DNA from: an uncultured Clostridium sp.
GTDB taxonomy: Bacteria; Bacillota; Clostridia; TANB77; CAG-508
Direction of reading: 5' to 3'
DNA length: 64,000 nucleotides
Assembly (NCBI GenBank): GCA_902462295.1
Contig: CABQAZ010000007.1
Coordinates: 1 to 64,000 of the forward strand
The position numbers were made by a program, and so were the translations under genes. The first letter of the stretch is position 1. Each line of letters opens with the position of its first letter. The notes beneath the pieces were generated by a model. That model did no database searches and was not told the origin of the DNA. It saw only the letters and a program-made list of their open reading frames with translations. Of this stretch, positions 17,301-32,300 are shown piece by piece.

Positions 17301-20300
17301 ATTAATATTTGTATTTCCATATACAACTCCTCTTTCAGAACCTCCAACAATATCATTGTTAATTGTTCCTCCTGTAACATTTATTGTTGTAGAACCTGTA
17401 TTTCCAGATTTACCTACATTAGATTGATATCCTCCACCATATAACTTACCTGTTATTGTAGATGTACCTGTTATATTTATTGTTGCATTTCTTACTGAAC
17501 CTTTATTTAAGCTTCCTCCATAAATATTTTTAGCTACTGCACTATTTACATTTATTTTAGTATTTATAGTTTCTGTTGTATCATTGCTGTCACCCTCACT
17601 ACCACCATAAATATTTGTAACTGTTGCTCCAATTTGTGTTACATTAGCATTTACTGCTCCTGCATCCAAACCAGCTCCATAAACATTAATTACAGTACCT
17701 GAATTTAATATAACATTTGTATTTGTAGTTACACCAGATTTTTTAGAACCTCCATGTATTGAATCTATTGTAATTCCATTTAATGTAACATTGGCTGTTA
17801 CTACATCTGCTGAATTACCACCACCATATACATTAGTTATATTTCCAGATTTTAAATCTACATTAGATGTTTCAACTTTTCCGCTGGTATTTGGTCCTCC
17901 ATATATACTTGTAACTGTTGCAGTTCCATCTAAGTTTACATTAGCAGTTGTAGTTGAACCACCATAACCACCACCATAAATATCTGTAACTGTTCCAGAA
18001 TTCAAATATATATTTGCTTTTGTAACTGTTCCATCATTTCTTGAACCTCCATATACTGTACTTGCAGTCATGTCATTCAAATAAATATTTGCTTCACTTG
18101 TTATTCCATTAGTGTCTGAACCTCCAAAAACTGCTGGTGTTGTATTACATTTAATTAATTGAATTTCTACTGTTCCTAATCTGTCATATTTACCACTACC
18201 ATATACAGTACCATTAACTCTTGGTGTTGTATCTAAATCTTTATTTCCAATTATTATGTTAGCATTTTGACTTGAATTATCAGAGTTTAATTGAGCTACT
18301 GATGTTAATGCATTTCCACCATAAACATCTTCTACAGTTCCTCCAAATATATTTACATTTGTTTCAGTTTGAACTTGGTTTTGATAAGCTCCACCATATA
18401 TGCTTCCTGTTACTTGTCCATTATTCATATTGATATTTGCTGTACCTGTAACACCACAATTATAACCTCCACCATATATTTCTCCTCTAACTGTTCCGAC
18501 ATTTAATGTTACATTTGTATTACCAGTAATTAAACCTGTATTTCTATTAATTGTTGTTCCATTTATTACTCCATTGCTTCCACCATATATGTTTCCATTT
18601 ACTATTATTGAGCTATTAACTATAATATTAGTATTTCCTGTTATCTTTCCATCTGCTTCTGTTGTTGCATTTGAACCACCGAAAACATTTCCTGTAATTC
18701 CAATACATCCAGAAAGAGTTATTATTGAATTTCCTGTTGATGTATCATTACCTCCATGTCCAAATACATTTCCTGTAATTTGGCCACCATAGAAGTTCAT
18801 TATATTAACATCTGGTTGTTCTGTTTCATTACTATCTTTAGAAGTTGCCATTCTAGCACCTCCATAGATATTTCCTGTAACATTTCCACCATACATATCA
18901 AATTGAACCTTACCATCATTAAATCCATTTATTGACCTTAGGTAAATACTTGCATTTTCTTCTGCTTTGTTAAATTTATTTTCACCAGTAAATGTAGCAC
19001 TATAAATCTTAGAAATTGCATAATATCTAGTATATCCTAAAGCAGTATCTTGTGAACCATCACGATTATATGGATAACATCTGTCTTCAAGTTCACCCAT
19101 TGATAGGTAACCTGTAATTGTTACTTTGTCATTTCTAGAAATTGCTGATTCTTTTATTGTACCAATCATTACTTGATGTGAAACATATTTTCTTGTAGTA
19201 GATGGTGTATTTAAACTACTTCCAACAATAATATTGTTATATTTTCCTGCTTCTACTATAACAGTATGAATTCCTATTGTATCTTTTGTTGTTTCCTCTT
19301 TATAGTTTCCACCAACTACAGCTCCAAAAGTATATTTATCATCTGGTGTAGAAATACCTCTACCAAGTATTACATCACCATAATTTGTTACTAATACATT
19401 TGAATATTCTCCTGTAGCTAAGTAATCGCTTCCATCACTAACTGTTGTAGAAGATGAATATAATTTAATATTATCAAATACTATATCTCCACTAATATTC
19501 ATATTAGAAGAAATTTGTAATTCTGCTCCATCTTTTCTATAATCTACTCCTGCATATAAGCTTGTAATTGTTGCATTTCCTGTTAATGTATCTCCACTAT
19601 TCCATTCAATTTTATCCATAACAACAATTATATTTGTTGTATCTGTTCCATCAGCATTTAATTTACTATATGCTGTTTTTAAATCTTTAACTGGTGTTGT
19701 AGGAGATTTACCATCATTTGAGTTATTTCCATTTTTAGATACGAAAATTACAGTTGCATTTTGCCATGTAGCATTTAAATTAGTTACTGTATTTGGAATA
19801 TCTTCATATAATCCATATATTTTAGCATTATCTGCTGAGAATCCTTTCTCATTAGCTACTGCCCATCCTTTGAAACTATATGCTGATTGTGTTCCATTTT
19901 CATATTTAAATGGTTCTGCAAATAATGTATTATTACCATTATCATAAATTTCTCCAATCGAACTTGCTCTATATGTTGTGCTTTCTGCATTTGTACCAGA
20001 TTCATTTACATTCATCAACTCATGAACATAAGCTTGGTGCATTTGTTCAAAATCAGGTGTTGCATGATATGTAACCATTGTATAATTATCTGTATTACTA
20101 CTAATTGCAGATTTAGAGAATGTTATTGTAGTTGTAGCACTCTTATTGTTAAACTGGTCAACTAAAGTTTCTTTTTCTATTATTAAAGAATAACTTCCAA
20201 CTTCTGTTAATCCAGAAACATCTATCTTATATGATTTAGATATTTCGGTGGCATCTGCCCCAAGATAGTTAACAGTTATGTTATCTATCTCGGTGACATC

Positions 20301-23300
20301 TGTACCATCTTTTTGAATTTTTATATTTGATGCTTCTAATCCACTTTTTTCTATGTCTAAGAATGTATCTTGACCTTTAACATTAAAGCTAATTTTACCA
20401 TCAGATTCGAATTGAGAAGTATCTGTACTAGTATATTTCCATACTGGTTTTCTATTATCTAAGTCTACTAATATATCTGTTGCGTCATTTGTATTTTCGT
20501 CTAAATCACTAATCTTACCAGCTGGTATACTAATTTTTAATTGTCTAAACTCTTCTTCAAAATCATCTAACCTAACAACAAAGTCATATCCATATTGTGT
20601 TTTTACAGGTGTTACTTTTATTGGTAAATCTGTTCTTTGTATATATTGTCCATCTCTATTTAACTCATAAATAGAAATATCATCTGCTGTTAATTTAGTA
20701 TCAAAGTCATAGAATCTATCTGTACCAGAAATTGTTACTGTTGCATATCTTTGTGCATAACTTATAAATTTCTCTTTATAGAATAATTTTGGTTTAATAA
20801 AGTCTACTCTTATATAATTATTTTCATTATCACCATTGTCATTATCAACTATTATTTTTGTTTCAATGTTCATATTTCCTGATGTATCTCTAACTTTTCC
20901 CTCTCCAATTACAAATTCTATTTTACCACTATGTCTTCTGAATATTTCATTTTCTAGGTTACTATCAACTTCAAAGTTAGATAATGTTAATGTATATCTA
21001 ATTCCATTTCCAGAACCATCTGTGATATCAGATTTTATTAATTGTTTAGTTATAGTATCTGTTACATCATAATCATCAACAAGTATTTGTTGTATATCAT
21101 CAACAGATAATATATCACTTTCTAAGAAGTTTGTATCTGTTACATCAAATGTTATACTTACTTGTTTATTTTCTCTGTCTATTACTGGATTAGTTCCATC
21201 TGCATATTTATAAGTAATTTTTGGTTTTATAAAGTCTACTATGTTATTTCTAAATGCTGTATATTTTGGATTATCTGCATTGTCACTAATGTCAGTTTCA
21301 ACCCAATCTGGATTTCCTACTGGAATATCTGTTATTTTATTTCCATTTCCAGAACTATCTTTAATTGTATTATCTGCGATTGAGATTTTTACTGCTCCAT
21401 CATGTGTGCCGAAATTTCCTAATGTTAATATATAACCTGTATTAGCACCATCTAATTCTGCAGTATCTTTTATCTTAGTTAATTTCTTAGTAATAGATGT
21501 AACTGGACTATCTGGATTTTCTGTATTATCTACATAAACAAATATATTGCTTTCTGTTAATGTATCTTTTAGATAATATTTATCACGTCCTAGTATCTTG
21601 ATTGTTACTGTACCTGTTTCTTCATCTCTATTTCTTGTAATACTACTTGTTGAATATTCCCAAATAGGTCTTGTAAAATCTACTATACTGTTTCTAAATG
21701 CTGTATATTCTCCTTTAGAATCACCTGTTTCTGTCCAAGTTGCATTTCCTACTAATACTTCAGTTTCTTTATTTGTATTTCCATATTTGTCTACTATTAC
21801 TCCCTCTGGAATAATAATACTTGTTACACCCTCATTTTCGCCAAAGTTACCTAATGTTACTTGATATGTAATTGATGTTGCTTGTTTACTTACTTGAGAA
21901 ACTTGTTTTGTTATTGTGTCTGGATATACTGTTTCTCCATCAGGTTTTACAACTTTAACTTTCATTTTCTCAACATTTTCTGCATTTTGTAACATTCCTT
22001 TATCTAAATATTTGTCTGTTGCTTGAATTCTTACTGATACTGTACCAGTTTCATTTGTTAAATCTCTATTGATTCCATTACTTGAATTTAGTTTACTTAA
22101 ATTGTTATCAGTTCTTTCTATTACTGGGTCTATTACATCGACTATTATTGGATTATCTGTATCGTCTCCATCATCATAATCTAGTGTAATTGTTGTTGCA
22201 TTATTTTTGTTTCCAGATGTATCATCTACTTTATTTGCAGAGAATACAAAATCTACTTCACCACTGTAATCTTGATATTTTTCTGATTCATTATATACTA
22301 ATTCAAAGTTTGAAATTACAAATGTATATTCTGTTCCAGTTCTATCATCTAATTCTTTTGCTGTAACTGTTGTGTGTAATTGTTCTGTTAAATCTGTCCC
22401 TGCAACTTTTATTTTTATATTGTTTGCATTTAATGTACCATCTGCATTAATTATTGAGTCTTGTCTTATATATTTATCTGTTACAGTAAATTTAACTGTT
22501 AATGTTTTTGCTTCATAATCGATTGTAGGATTTGTTGCTCCCTCTACTGCTGAATATGTGTATTTTATTACTGGTTTAATAAAGTCTACTATGTTTTCTC
22601 TAAATGCTGTATAGATTGGATTTGCTGAACTATCTCCATTTTCTACCCATTCTGGATTTCCTACTGGAATTGTTGTTTCTAAGTTTTTATTTCCACTCTT
22701 ATCTAAAATTGTTCCCTCATCTATAACAACTTTTGTAACTCCATTAATTGTTCCAAAGTTTCCTAATGTTAATTTATATCCTACAAATTTTAGATTATCT
22801 GTATCAGCTAAACCTTGTTTTGTTGCTAATTGTTTTAATATAGCTGTATCTGTTATTGGTGTTAAGTTCTTTGTTATTGAACTTTCTAATACATCATCTA
22901 CATATACTTTAATCTTATCTGTTGTTAATGTATTTGTATCATAGTATTTATCACTACCGATTATTGTAACATCAACTGTATCAGCTTCTGCTCCATCTCT
23001 TACTCTGTTTATACTGCTTGTTCCATAACTCCACAATGGATTTACTACATCGACTACAACTGGGTCTTTGTGTTCATCATCTTTTGGTTCATCTACACCA
23101 ATCGTTATTGTTTTTGCTATATTTTTATTTCCAGATTGGTCTGTTATTACCCCATCTGGGAAGGCTAAAGTTACATTACCACTATAGCCCTCACCATTTT
23201 GAGTTTCTAGTCCATCTAATATAAGTTCATATCTTTCACCAATTTTTTGTTCTGTTCCATTTATTGTTGTATAGATATCTCCATTTGCTTTATATACAAT

Positions 23301-26300
23301 ATTTCCCTCTGTTTTATCTTCTCCTAATGCTTTCTTTGTAAATGTTCTTGTTACTTTAGTCCAGTCTGGTTCTACTCCATCAACTTTTATTGTTGTATTA
23401 TTAAGTGATATTGTTGATTGTTTGAAATATTTATCTGTTACATCAAATACTACTGTTACATTTTTTTGTTCATAATTAATTGTTGTTTTTGAGTATTCAT
23501 ATGTAAATTCTGGATTAATGTAATCTGTAAACATGGTTCCATCTGTATTTTTATTTGTTTTTTCATCTTCAAATACAATATCTATCATTTCTCCTGTTGT
23601 ATCTATTGCTTGTAAGTTTTGGTTTTTATAAGTTTTATCTGTTAATGTCTTTTTGTCTATTTTTAATGAAATGTTACCACTCCACTCTTTATAATTCTTT
23701 CCTTGTTGTCTTAATTCTTCTTCTAAGTTAGATAATGTTATTACTTGTAATACATCATTAGCTCCTGTAATCTCATTTGTTGTTGTTGTTGCTTCTCCTA
23801 CTGTTTTTGTTATAGTTGTTACTTCTTCTCCATCATAGAATACATGTATATTATCTGCTGTTAATGAGCTTGTTACATCACTTGTAAAATCAATTCCTGC
23901 TTCTGCATTTGTTCTACCTTTTAATGTTATTGCTATATTTTTGTTTGATGTGCTTATTGTTGAACTTTCTTTTATCCATTCAGTTCTATATTTTGGATTT
24001 ATTGTTCCTCTTGTGTATTCTATTGCTGAATCTGTTGCATTTGTGTTTAGTTTGAAGTTGTTTTTGTCTAAGTAAATTTGTTCTGAAGCATAAATTGTTA
24101 TACCTGTGTCTTTACCTGTGTTTGTAAACATATCTGTATTTGTTTCAGCTATTTTTGTAAATGCTGGTCCTAAATCTAAGCTTGTCATCAATGTTTGCCC
24201 TACATTTTCAAACATATGACTCATATCTGTTGCAACTGTTGTATAGAACATATCTCCCAAATCTAATGCTGTCATAACTTTTAAACCTGTTTCACTAAAC
24301 ATATATGACATGTTTGTTACCTTACTTGTGTTGAATTTATCTCCTAATGTTAATGTTGTCATCTTTTCATGTCCTGTTTGATAGAACATTTTGTTCATGT
24401 CTATTACTAAACTTGTATCAAATAAAGTTCCTAAGTTCAAGCTTGTCATTGCTGTATATCCTGTTCCCTCAAACATACTATTCATTTTTGTTACTTTACT
24501 TGTGTTAAATTGACTTCTTAAGTTCAAGTTTGTCATTGCTGTATATCCTGTACTATTAAACATGTTATTCATATCTGTTACAGCACTTGTATTGAAGTTA
24601 CTTCCTAAGTCTAAGCTTGTCATTGCTGTATATCCTGTACTATTAAACATATTGTTCATATCTGTTACAGCACTTGTATTAAATTTACTTCCTAAATCTA
24701 AGTTTGTCATCGCTGTATATCCTGTGCTATTAAACATATTGTTCATATCTGTTACACTATTTGTAATAAAGTTATTACCTAGATTTATTGTTGTCATATT
24801 CTTGTAACCTGTTCCCTCAAACATTCCAGCCATATTAGTTACATTACTTGTATTAAATTTATTGCCTAATTCTAATTTAGTCATTGCATTAGTACCTGTT
24901 TGTCTGAACATGTATTTCATACTTGTAACACTTTCAACATTTAATAAATTAATATTTGTAATTGTTTCTATAGATGTACAATTATCTGAACTACCTATAA
25001 ATCCAAATAAATTACTTGAATCATAATTTGCAAATATCTCATTATCACTACCAATGTAAACTTTTAATGTTCCATTAGCATTTGTTGTATACCAAGCTAA
25101 TATTGATTTATCTTGCATTGATGAAACATCCCAAGCTGTATTATCAACATATGCTTGTGCAGATTTATCATAAACTGTAGAAGGTATTTTTTCTACAAAT
25201 GTTATATTATCAATATTCTGTCTTTGAATTGTCTTAACATTTTCATTTGTACTGCTTGCACTTCCTAATAATCCATTTGTCGCTTCTGTTTCTGTATCTG
25301 TTTTTCTTAATGCATTAAATAATAGTAAATCTGTTTCTTTATTTGTATTTCCAGAGTTGTCTTCTATTGTATTTGGTTTAATTCTTATCTTAATCTGGTC
25401 TGCACTTTTTGCTAATCCTGTACCACTTACTGTTACTGTATATTGGTCACCTATTCTTGTTGTTCCATCAGACGCATATACTGGTGTTGCTTGTGTTCCA
25501 ACATCTACATTAACATTTGTTGATACTTTTTCTCCATTTACATATACCTCTATTTTATCAGCTGTTAAATTACTGCTTGCAAAATATTTATCTGTTCCTT
25601 TTACTATTATTGTAGCAGTTTGTCCATTTGCACTTGATGTTGAACTTACTTTTTCCCATATTGGGTCTACAACGTCTACTATTGTTCCATCTCCAGTAAT
25701 TTCTTCACCTTTTATTTCTATTCCAGATGTAATTGTTATTGCATTATTCTTATTATCTGTTGTATCTACTAGTTTTTCAGCTGGAACTGCAACTGTAATT
25801 ACACCACTGTAATCCATAGTTTCTTTTCCTGCTAATTTTTCTAGTTGTTCTAAGTGTGTTAATTTTAATGTATAACGTTTTCCAATTACTTTATCTTCTC
25901 CTTTTACTGTATTTGTAATATCCTCAGAAGTTAATTCTTTTGTAACTCCATGTACTCCTGTGTTATCCCAATTTGGTGTTTCTCCGTCAATCTTTATATT
26001 CAAATCTCCTATAGCTAATGTTCCAGACTTATAGTATTTATCTGTGATATCAAATACCATTGTAAATGTTTTTCCATTATAATCAATGTCTGATTCTGTA
26101 TATCTATATGTTGTATTTGGTTTTATAAAGTCTACAAAATCTCCATCTATTGTTGTTTCTTCATTTACATTTGGATTTGGTGTATTTTTATCTTTTACTG
26201 CTCCCTCTGCAATTTTTATTGATACATTACCACTCCAATCTGAATATTCTCTATCATAGTTTATTGATGTTCTTGCTTGTTCAAAGTCTGATAATACTAA

Positions 26301-29300
26301 TTGATATTGTTGTGATACTACTTGTGATTTTCCATTTATTGTTTTTGACACATCATTTGCTGTTATTCTTGTCAATGTTCTTGTTATTTGTGAAGTTGGT
26401 ACTAATTCACCATCTACATATACTGAAATCTCATCTGTTGATAATTCTTTTGATGTATCTAAATATTTATCTATTACATTAAATATTATTGTTTCTGTCT
26501 TTAATTCACTATCTTTATTTGATGATACTTTTTCTATTTTTGGTCTAATAAAATCTACATGTCCTAATTCAAATTCTTGTTTATTACTTGTATTATTAGA
26601 TTCATCTGTTATTGTTCCTGCTTCTATTTCAATCTTTGTTGTACCACTCCATTCAAAGAAGTCTTTTCCAGTTCGTTTTGAAACTTCTTCCCAATCTGTT
26701 AATGTTAATGTATATTTAACTCCATATTGTACTTGAGTATCTACTCCATCTACTTTTCTTGTTTCTTTTAATTGAACTGCCTCACTCAATTCTTTCTTAA
26801 CATTTTCTGTTGTTGTTACTTCTTCTCCATCAACATATACTTTTATCTTAGCCGTTGTCAAACTATCACTTGCATAATACTTATCTGTTCCCATTAAGTC
26901 AACTGTTACTTTCTTGTTTATATGGTCTATATTGATATTATCTGTTTTCCACATTGGGTCTACAACATCTACTATTTGTTGATTTCCTGTATTGTCTGGC
27001 TCATTTACTCCTATTGTTATTGTTGTTGCAATATTTGTATTTCCAGATTTATCTGTGGCAACCCCAGCTGGGATGGATATGCTCATTGGACCACTGTAGT
27101 CTTTATATTTTCCATCCGCTGTTTGTTGCTCTAATCCACTTATTACTAATCTGTATTTTTCTCCAATTTTTACTTGTTCGCCATTTCTTGTTTCATTAAT
27201 ATCTTCAACTTTTGTTAATTCTTTTGTTATTTTTTCATCTGGTATTGTTGAATCTGTATCAATTAATTTTATAGCCAAATTGTTTACCGCATTTTCATCA
27301 CTTAATGTTGTTAAATCAAAATATTTATCTGTTACTGAAAATTCTACAGTTAGTGTTTTATTATCATAATCTATATTTCCATTTGAATATACATATGTTA
27401 ATTCAGGATTAATATAATCAGTAAACATTGTTCCATTTGTATTTTTATCTGTTGTACTATCTTTGAATTCAATATCTACCATTTCTCCTGTTGTGTCTAT
27501 TGCTTGTAAGTTTTGGTTTCCATATTTATCAGATAATGTCTTTTTATCTATTTTTAATGAAATGTTACCACTCCATTCTTTATAGCTCTTTCCTTGTTGT
27601 CTTAATTCTTCTTCTAAGTCTGATAATGTTAGAACATGAACTACATCATTTGCACCTGTTATACTATTTGAAGTTGTTGTTGCTTCTGTAAGTGTTTTTG
27701 TTATTGTGTTTGCTTCTTCTCCATCAAAATATACATGTATATTGTCTGTTGTTAATGAACTTGTTACATCACTTGTATATTCATTTGCTGGTACTTCTGC
27801 ATTTGTTCTACCTTTTAATGTTATTGTTATGTTTTTATTTGTTGTGCTTATTGTTGATGATTGTTTTACCCATTCTGTTCTATATTTTGGATTTATTGTT
27901 CCTCTTGTATATTCTATTGCTGAGTCTGTTGTATCTGTGTTTAACTTAAAGTTATTTTTATTTAGATATATTGGCTCTGATGTATATATTGTTATTTCTC
28001 CGTCTTTACCTGTATTTGTAAACATATCTGTATTTGTTCCAGCTATTTTTGTAAATGCTGGTCCTAAATCTATAGTTGTCATGGCTGTTAAACCTGTTTG
28101 ATAGAACATACTTGTCATATCTGTTACATTTGTTGTATAGAATTTATCACCTAAGTCTAAAGCTGTTAAAGTATTTTTTCCAGTTTCATAAAACATACTA
28201 TTCATATTTGTAACATTACTTGTGTCAAATTTATCTCCTAGTTTTATTTCTGTTATTGAAGAACTTCCTGTTCCCCAGAACATTCCTGACATATTTGTTA
28301 CTTTACTTGTATCAAATTTATCTTTTAAATCTAATTCAGTTAAAGCTTCCATTTCTTTGAACATTTCACTCATATTAGTTACTTTACCTGTATTAAAGTT
28401 ATCTCCTAATCCTAAAGTTGTTAATTTAGTTTTTCCTGTTTGATAGAACATTTTACTCATTTCTGTTACATTTTCTGTATAGAATTTGCTTCCTAACTTA
28501 AAGCTTGCCATTTTTGTGTAACCTGTTCCACTGAACATATCACTCATATCTGTTACTTTGCTTGTATCAAATTTTCCAGTTAATTCAAAGCTTGTCATTG
28601 AATTATGTCCTATTCCCTCAAACATATGACTCATATTTGTTACTTTTCTTGTATCAAATTTGTCTCCTAGGATGAATTCTGTCATTGAATTATATCCTGT
28701 ATTTTTAAACATTGCAGTCATATTTGTTACACTTTCAACATTCAATAATCCAATATTAGAAATTGTTTCTGTTGATGTACATTTATCTGAATATCCAATA
28801 TTAGCAAATAAGTAACTTGAATCAATATTTCCAAATATTTCATCATCACTACCTATATAAACTTTTAATGTACCATTATCATTTGTTGTATACCATGCTA
28901 AAATTGATTTATCTTGATTTACTGAAACATCCCAAGCTGTATCATCTTTTATTTCTTTTGAAGCTCTATCATAAACACTTGCTGGTATGTTATCTACAAA
29001 TGTTATATTGTCTATATTTTGTCTTTCAATTTTATTTACTTTTTCATTATCACTATTTTTACTTCCTAATAAACCGCTTGTTGGTTCTGTTTCTGTATTT
29101 GTTTCTGCCAATGTTGTAACTAATGTTAATTCTGTATCTTTATTTTTGTTTCCAGATTTATCAGTAATTGTACCTGCTTCAATTCTAATCTTTACTTGGT
29201 TTTTATCTAAGTCTAATCCATCTCCACTTATATTGATTACATATTGATTTCCTATTTGCTTCTTATCAATTTCACTATTTACCGCTGTAGCTGTTCCAAC

Positions 29301-32300
29301 TCTAATATTAATATTTGAAGTTACTTCATTTCCATTTATTAATACTTTAATCTTATCAGCTATTAAATTACTGCTTGCAAAATATTTATCTGTTCCTTTT
29401 ACTGTTATTGTTGCAGTTTTTTCATTAACATTTACAGTAGCATTTACTTTTTCCCATATTGGGTCTACAACGTCTACTATTGTTCCATCTCCAGTAACTT
29501 CTTCACCTTTAATTTCTATTCCAGAAGTTATTGTTATTGCATTATTTTTATTTCCTGTAGTATCTGTAACTTTATTTTCAGGAATTGCAACTGTAATTAC
29601 ACCACTGTAATCTAGAGTTTCTTTTCCATCCAATTTTTCTAATTGTTCTAAATGAGATAATTTCAATGTATAACGTTTTCCTATTACTTTATCTTCTCCA
29701 TTTACTGTATTTGTAATATCCTCAGAAGTTAATTCTTTTGCTACTCCATGTACTCCTGTATTATCCCAATTTGGTTCTTCATTATCAATTTTGATATTTA
29801 AATCATTAATTAATAATGTACTAGCACTAAAATGTTTATCTGTAATATCAAATACCATTGTGAATGTTTTTCCATCATAATCAATATCTGATTCTGTATA
29901 TCTGTATGTTACATTTGGTTTTATAAAGTCTACAAAATCTCCTGCTATTGTTGTTTCTTCATTTACATTTGGATTTGGTGTATTTTTATCTTTTACTGCT
30001 CCCTCTGCAATTTTTATTGATACATTACCACTCCAATCTGAATATTCTCTATCATAGTTTATTGATGTTCTTGCTTGTTCAAAGTCTGATAATACTAATT
30101 GATATTGTTGTGATACTACTTGTGATTTTCCATTTATTGTTTTTGACACATCATTTGCTGTTACTCTTGTTAATGTTTTTGTTATTGTACTTGCTTCTTC
30201 TCCATCTACATATACTGTTATTTCATCTGCTGTCATTTGTTTTGATGTATCTAAATATTTATCTATTACATTAAATGTTATTGTTTCTGTTTTGTCAGTG
30301 TCATTTTTGTTAGATGATACTTTTTCTATTTTTGGTTTTATAAAATCTACATATCCTAATTCAAATTCTTGTTTCTTGCTTGTATTATTAGATTGGTCTT
30401 TTATTGTTCCTGCTCCTATTTCAATCTTTGTTGTACCACTCCATTCAAAGAAGTTCTTTCCTGTTTGTTTTGAAACTTCTTCCCAATCTGTTAATGTTAA
30501 TGTATATCTAACTCCATATTGTACTTGAGTATCTACTCCATCTACTTTTCTTATTTCTGTTAATGGATTTTCTACATCTTCAACTAGTGATTTTTTTACA
30601 TTAGCTGTTGTTGTTACTTCTTCTCCATCTACATATACTTTTATATTAGCTGTTGTTAAACTACAACTTGCATAATATTTATCTGTTCCTATTAAATCAA
30701 CTGTTACTTTCTTGTTTGTATGGTCTATATTGATATTTTCTGTTTTCCATGTTGGGTCTACAACATCTACTATTTGTTGATTTCCTGTATTATCCGGTTC
30801 ATTTACTCCTATTGTTATTGTTGTTGCATTATTTGTATTTCCTGATTTATCTGTTGCAACTCCAGCTGGGATGGATATGCTCATTGGTCCACTGTAGTCT
30901 TTATATTTTCCATCCACTGTTTGTTGCTCTAATCCACTTATTACTAATCTGTATTTTTCTCCAATTTTTACACTTTTTCCGTCACGTGTTTCATTTACAT
31001 CTTCTACTTTTGTTAATTCTTTTGTTATTTTTTTATTTGATATTGTTGAATCTGTGTCTATTAATTTTACTGTTAATTCATCTGCTATATTTTCTGTACC
31101 TAATGTTGTGCTACTAAAATATTTGTCTACTACTGAAAATTCTACTGTAAGTGTTTTATTTGTATAATTAATATTTTTGTCTGAATATACATATGTAATT
31201 TCTGGTTTTATGTAATCAGTAAACATTGTTCCATTTGTATTTTGTTCAACTTTGTTTGTTTCTTTTATTTCAATATCTACCATTTCTCCAGTTGTGTCTA
31301 TTGCTTGTAAGTTTTGGTTTCCATACTTATCTGATAATGTTTTTTTGTTTATTTTTAATGAAATGTTACCACTCCATTCTTTATAGCTTTTTCCTTGTTG
31401 TCTTAATTCTTCTTCTAAATTTGATAATGTTAATACATGAACTACATCATTTGCACCTGTAGTACCATTTGAAGTTGTTGTTGCTTCTGTAATTGATTTT
31501 GTTATTGTGTCTGCTTCTTCTCCATCAAAATATACATGTATATCATCTGTTGTTAATGTACTTGTTACATCACTTTTATATTCATTTGCTGGAACTTCTG
31601 CATTTGTTCTACCTTTTAATGTTATTGTTATGTTTTTATTTGTTGTATTTATTGTTGATGATTGTTTTACCCATTCTGTTCTATATTTTGGATTTATTGT
31701 TCCTCTTGTATATTCTATTGCTGAGTCTGTTGTATCTGCATTTAATTTAAAATTGTTTTTGTTTAAATAAATTGATTCTGCAACTTTTATTATTACTCCA
31801 CTTTTTCCTGTATTATAGAACATGTTATCATGTGTACCTGCTATTTTTGTAAATGCTGGTCCTAAATCTATAGTTGTCATGGCTGTTTGTCCACATTGAT
31901 AGAACATATTTGTCATATCTGTTACATTTGTTGTATAGAACTTGTCTCCTAAATCTAAATTTGTTAAAGTTGTTTTTCCTGTTTCATAGAACATGCTGTT
32001 CATATTTGTAACATTGCTTGTGTTAAATTTATCTCCTAGTTTTATTTCTGTTATTGATGAACTTCCTGTTCCCCAGAACATTCCTGACATATTTGTTACT
32101 TTACTTGTATCAAACTTACCTTTTAAATCCAATTTAGTTAATGCTTCCATCTCTTTGAACATTTCGCTCATATTAGTTACTTTTGCAGTATTAAAGCCAT
32201 CTTTCAAATTTAAAGTTTTTAATTTTTTACTTCCTGTTTGATAGAACATTTGACTCATATCTGTTACATTACTTGTATTAAATCCATCATTTAGTTCAAA

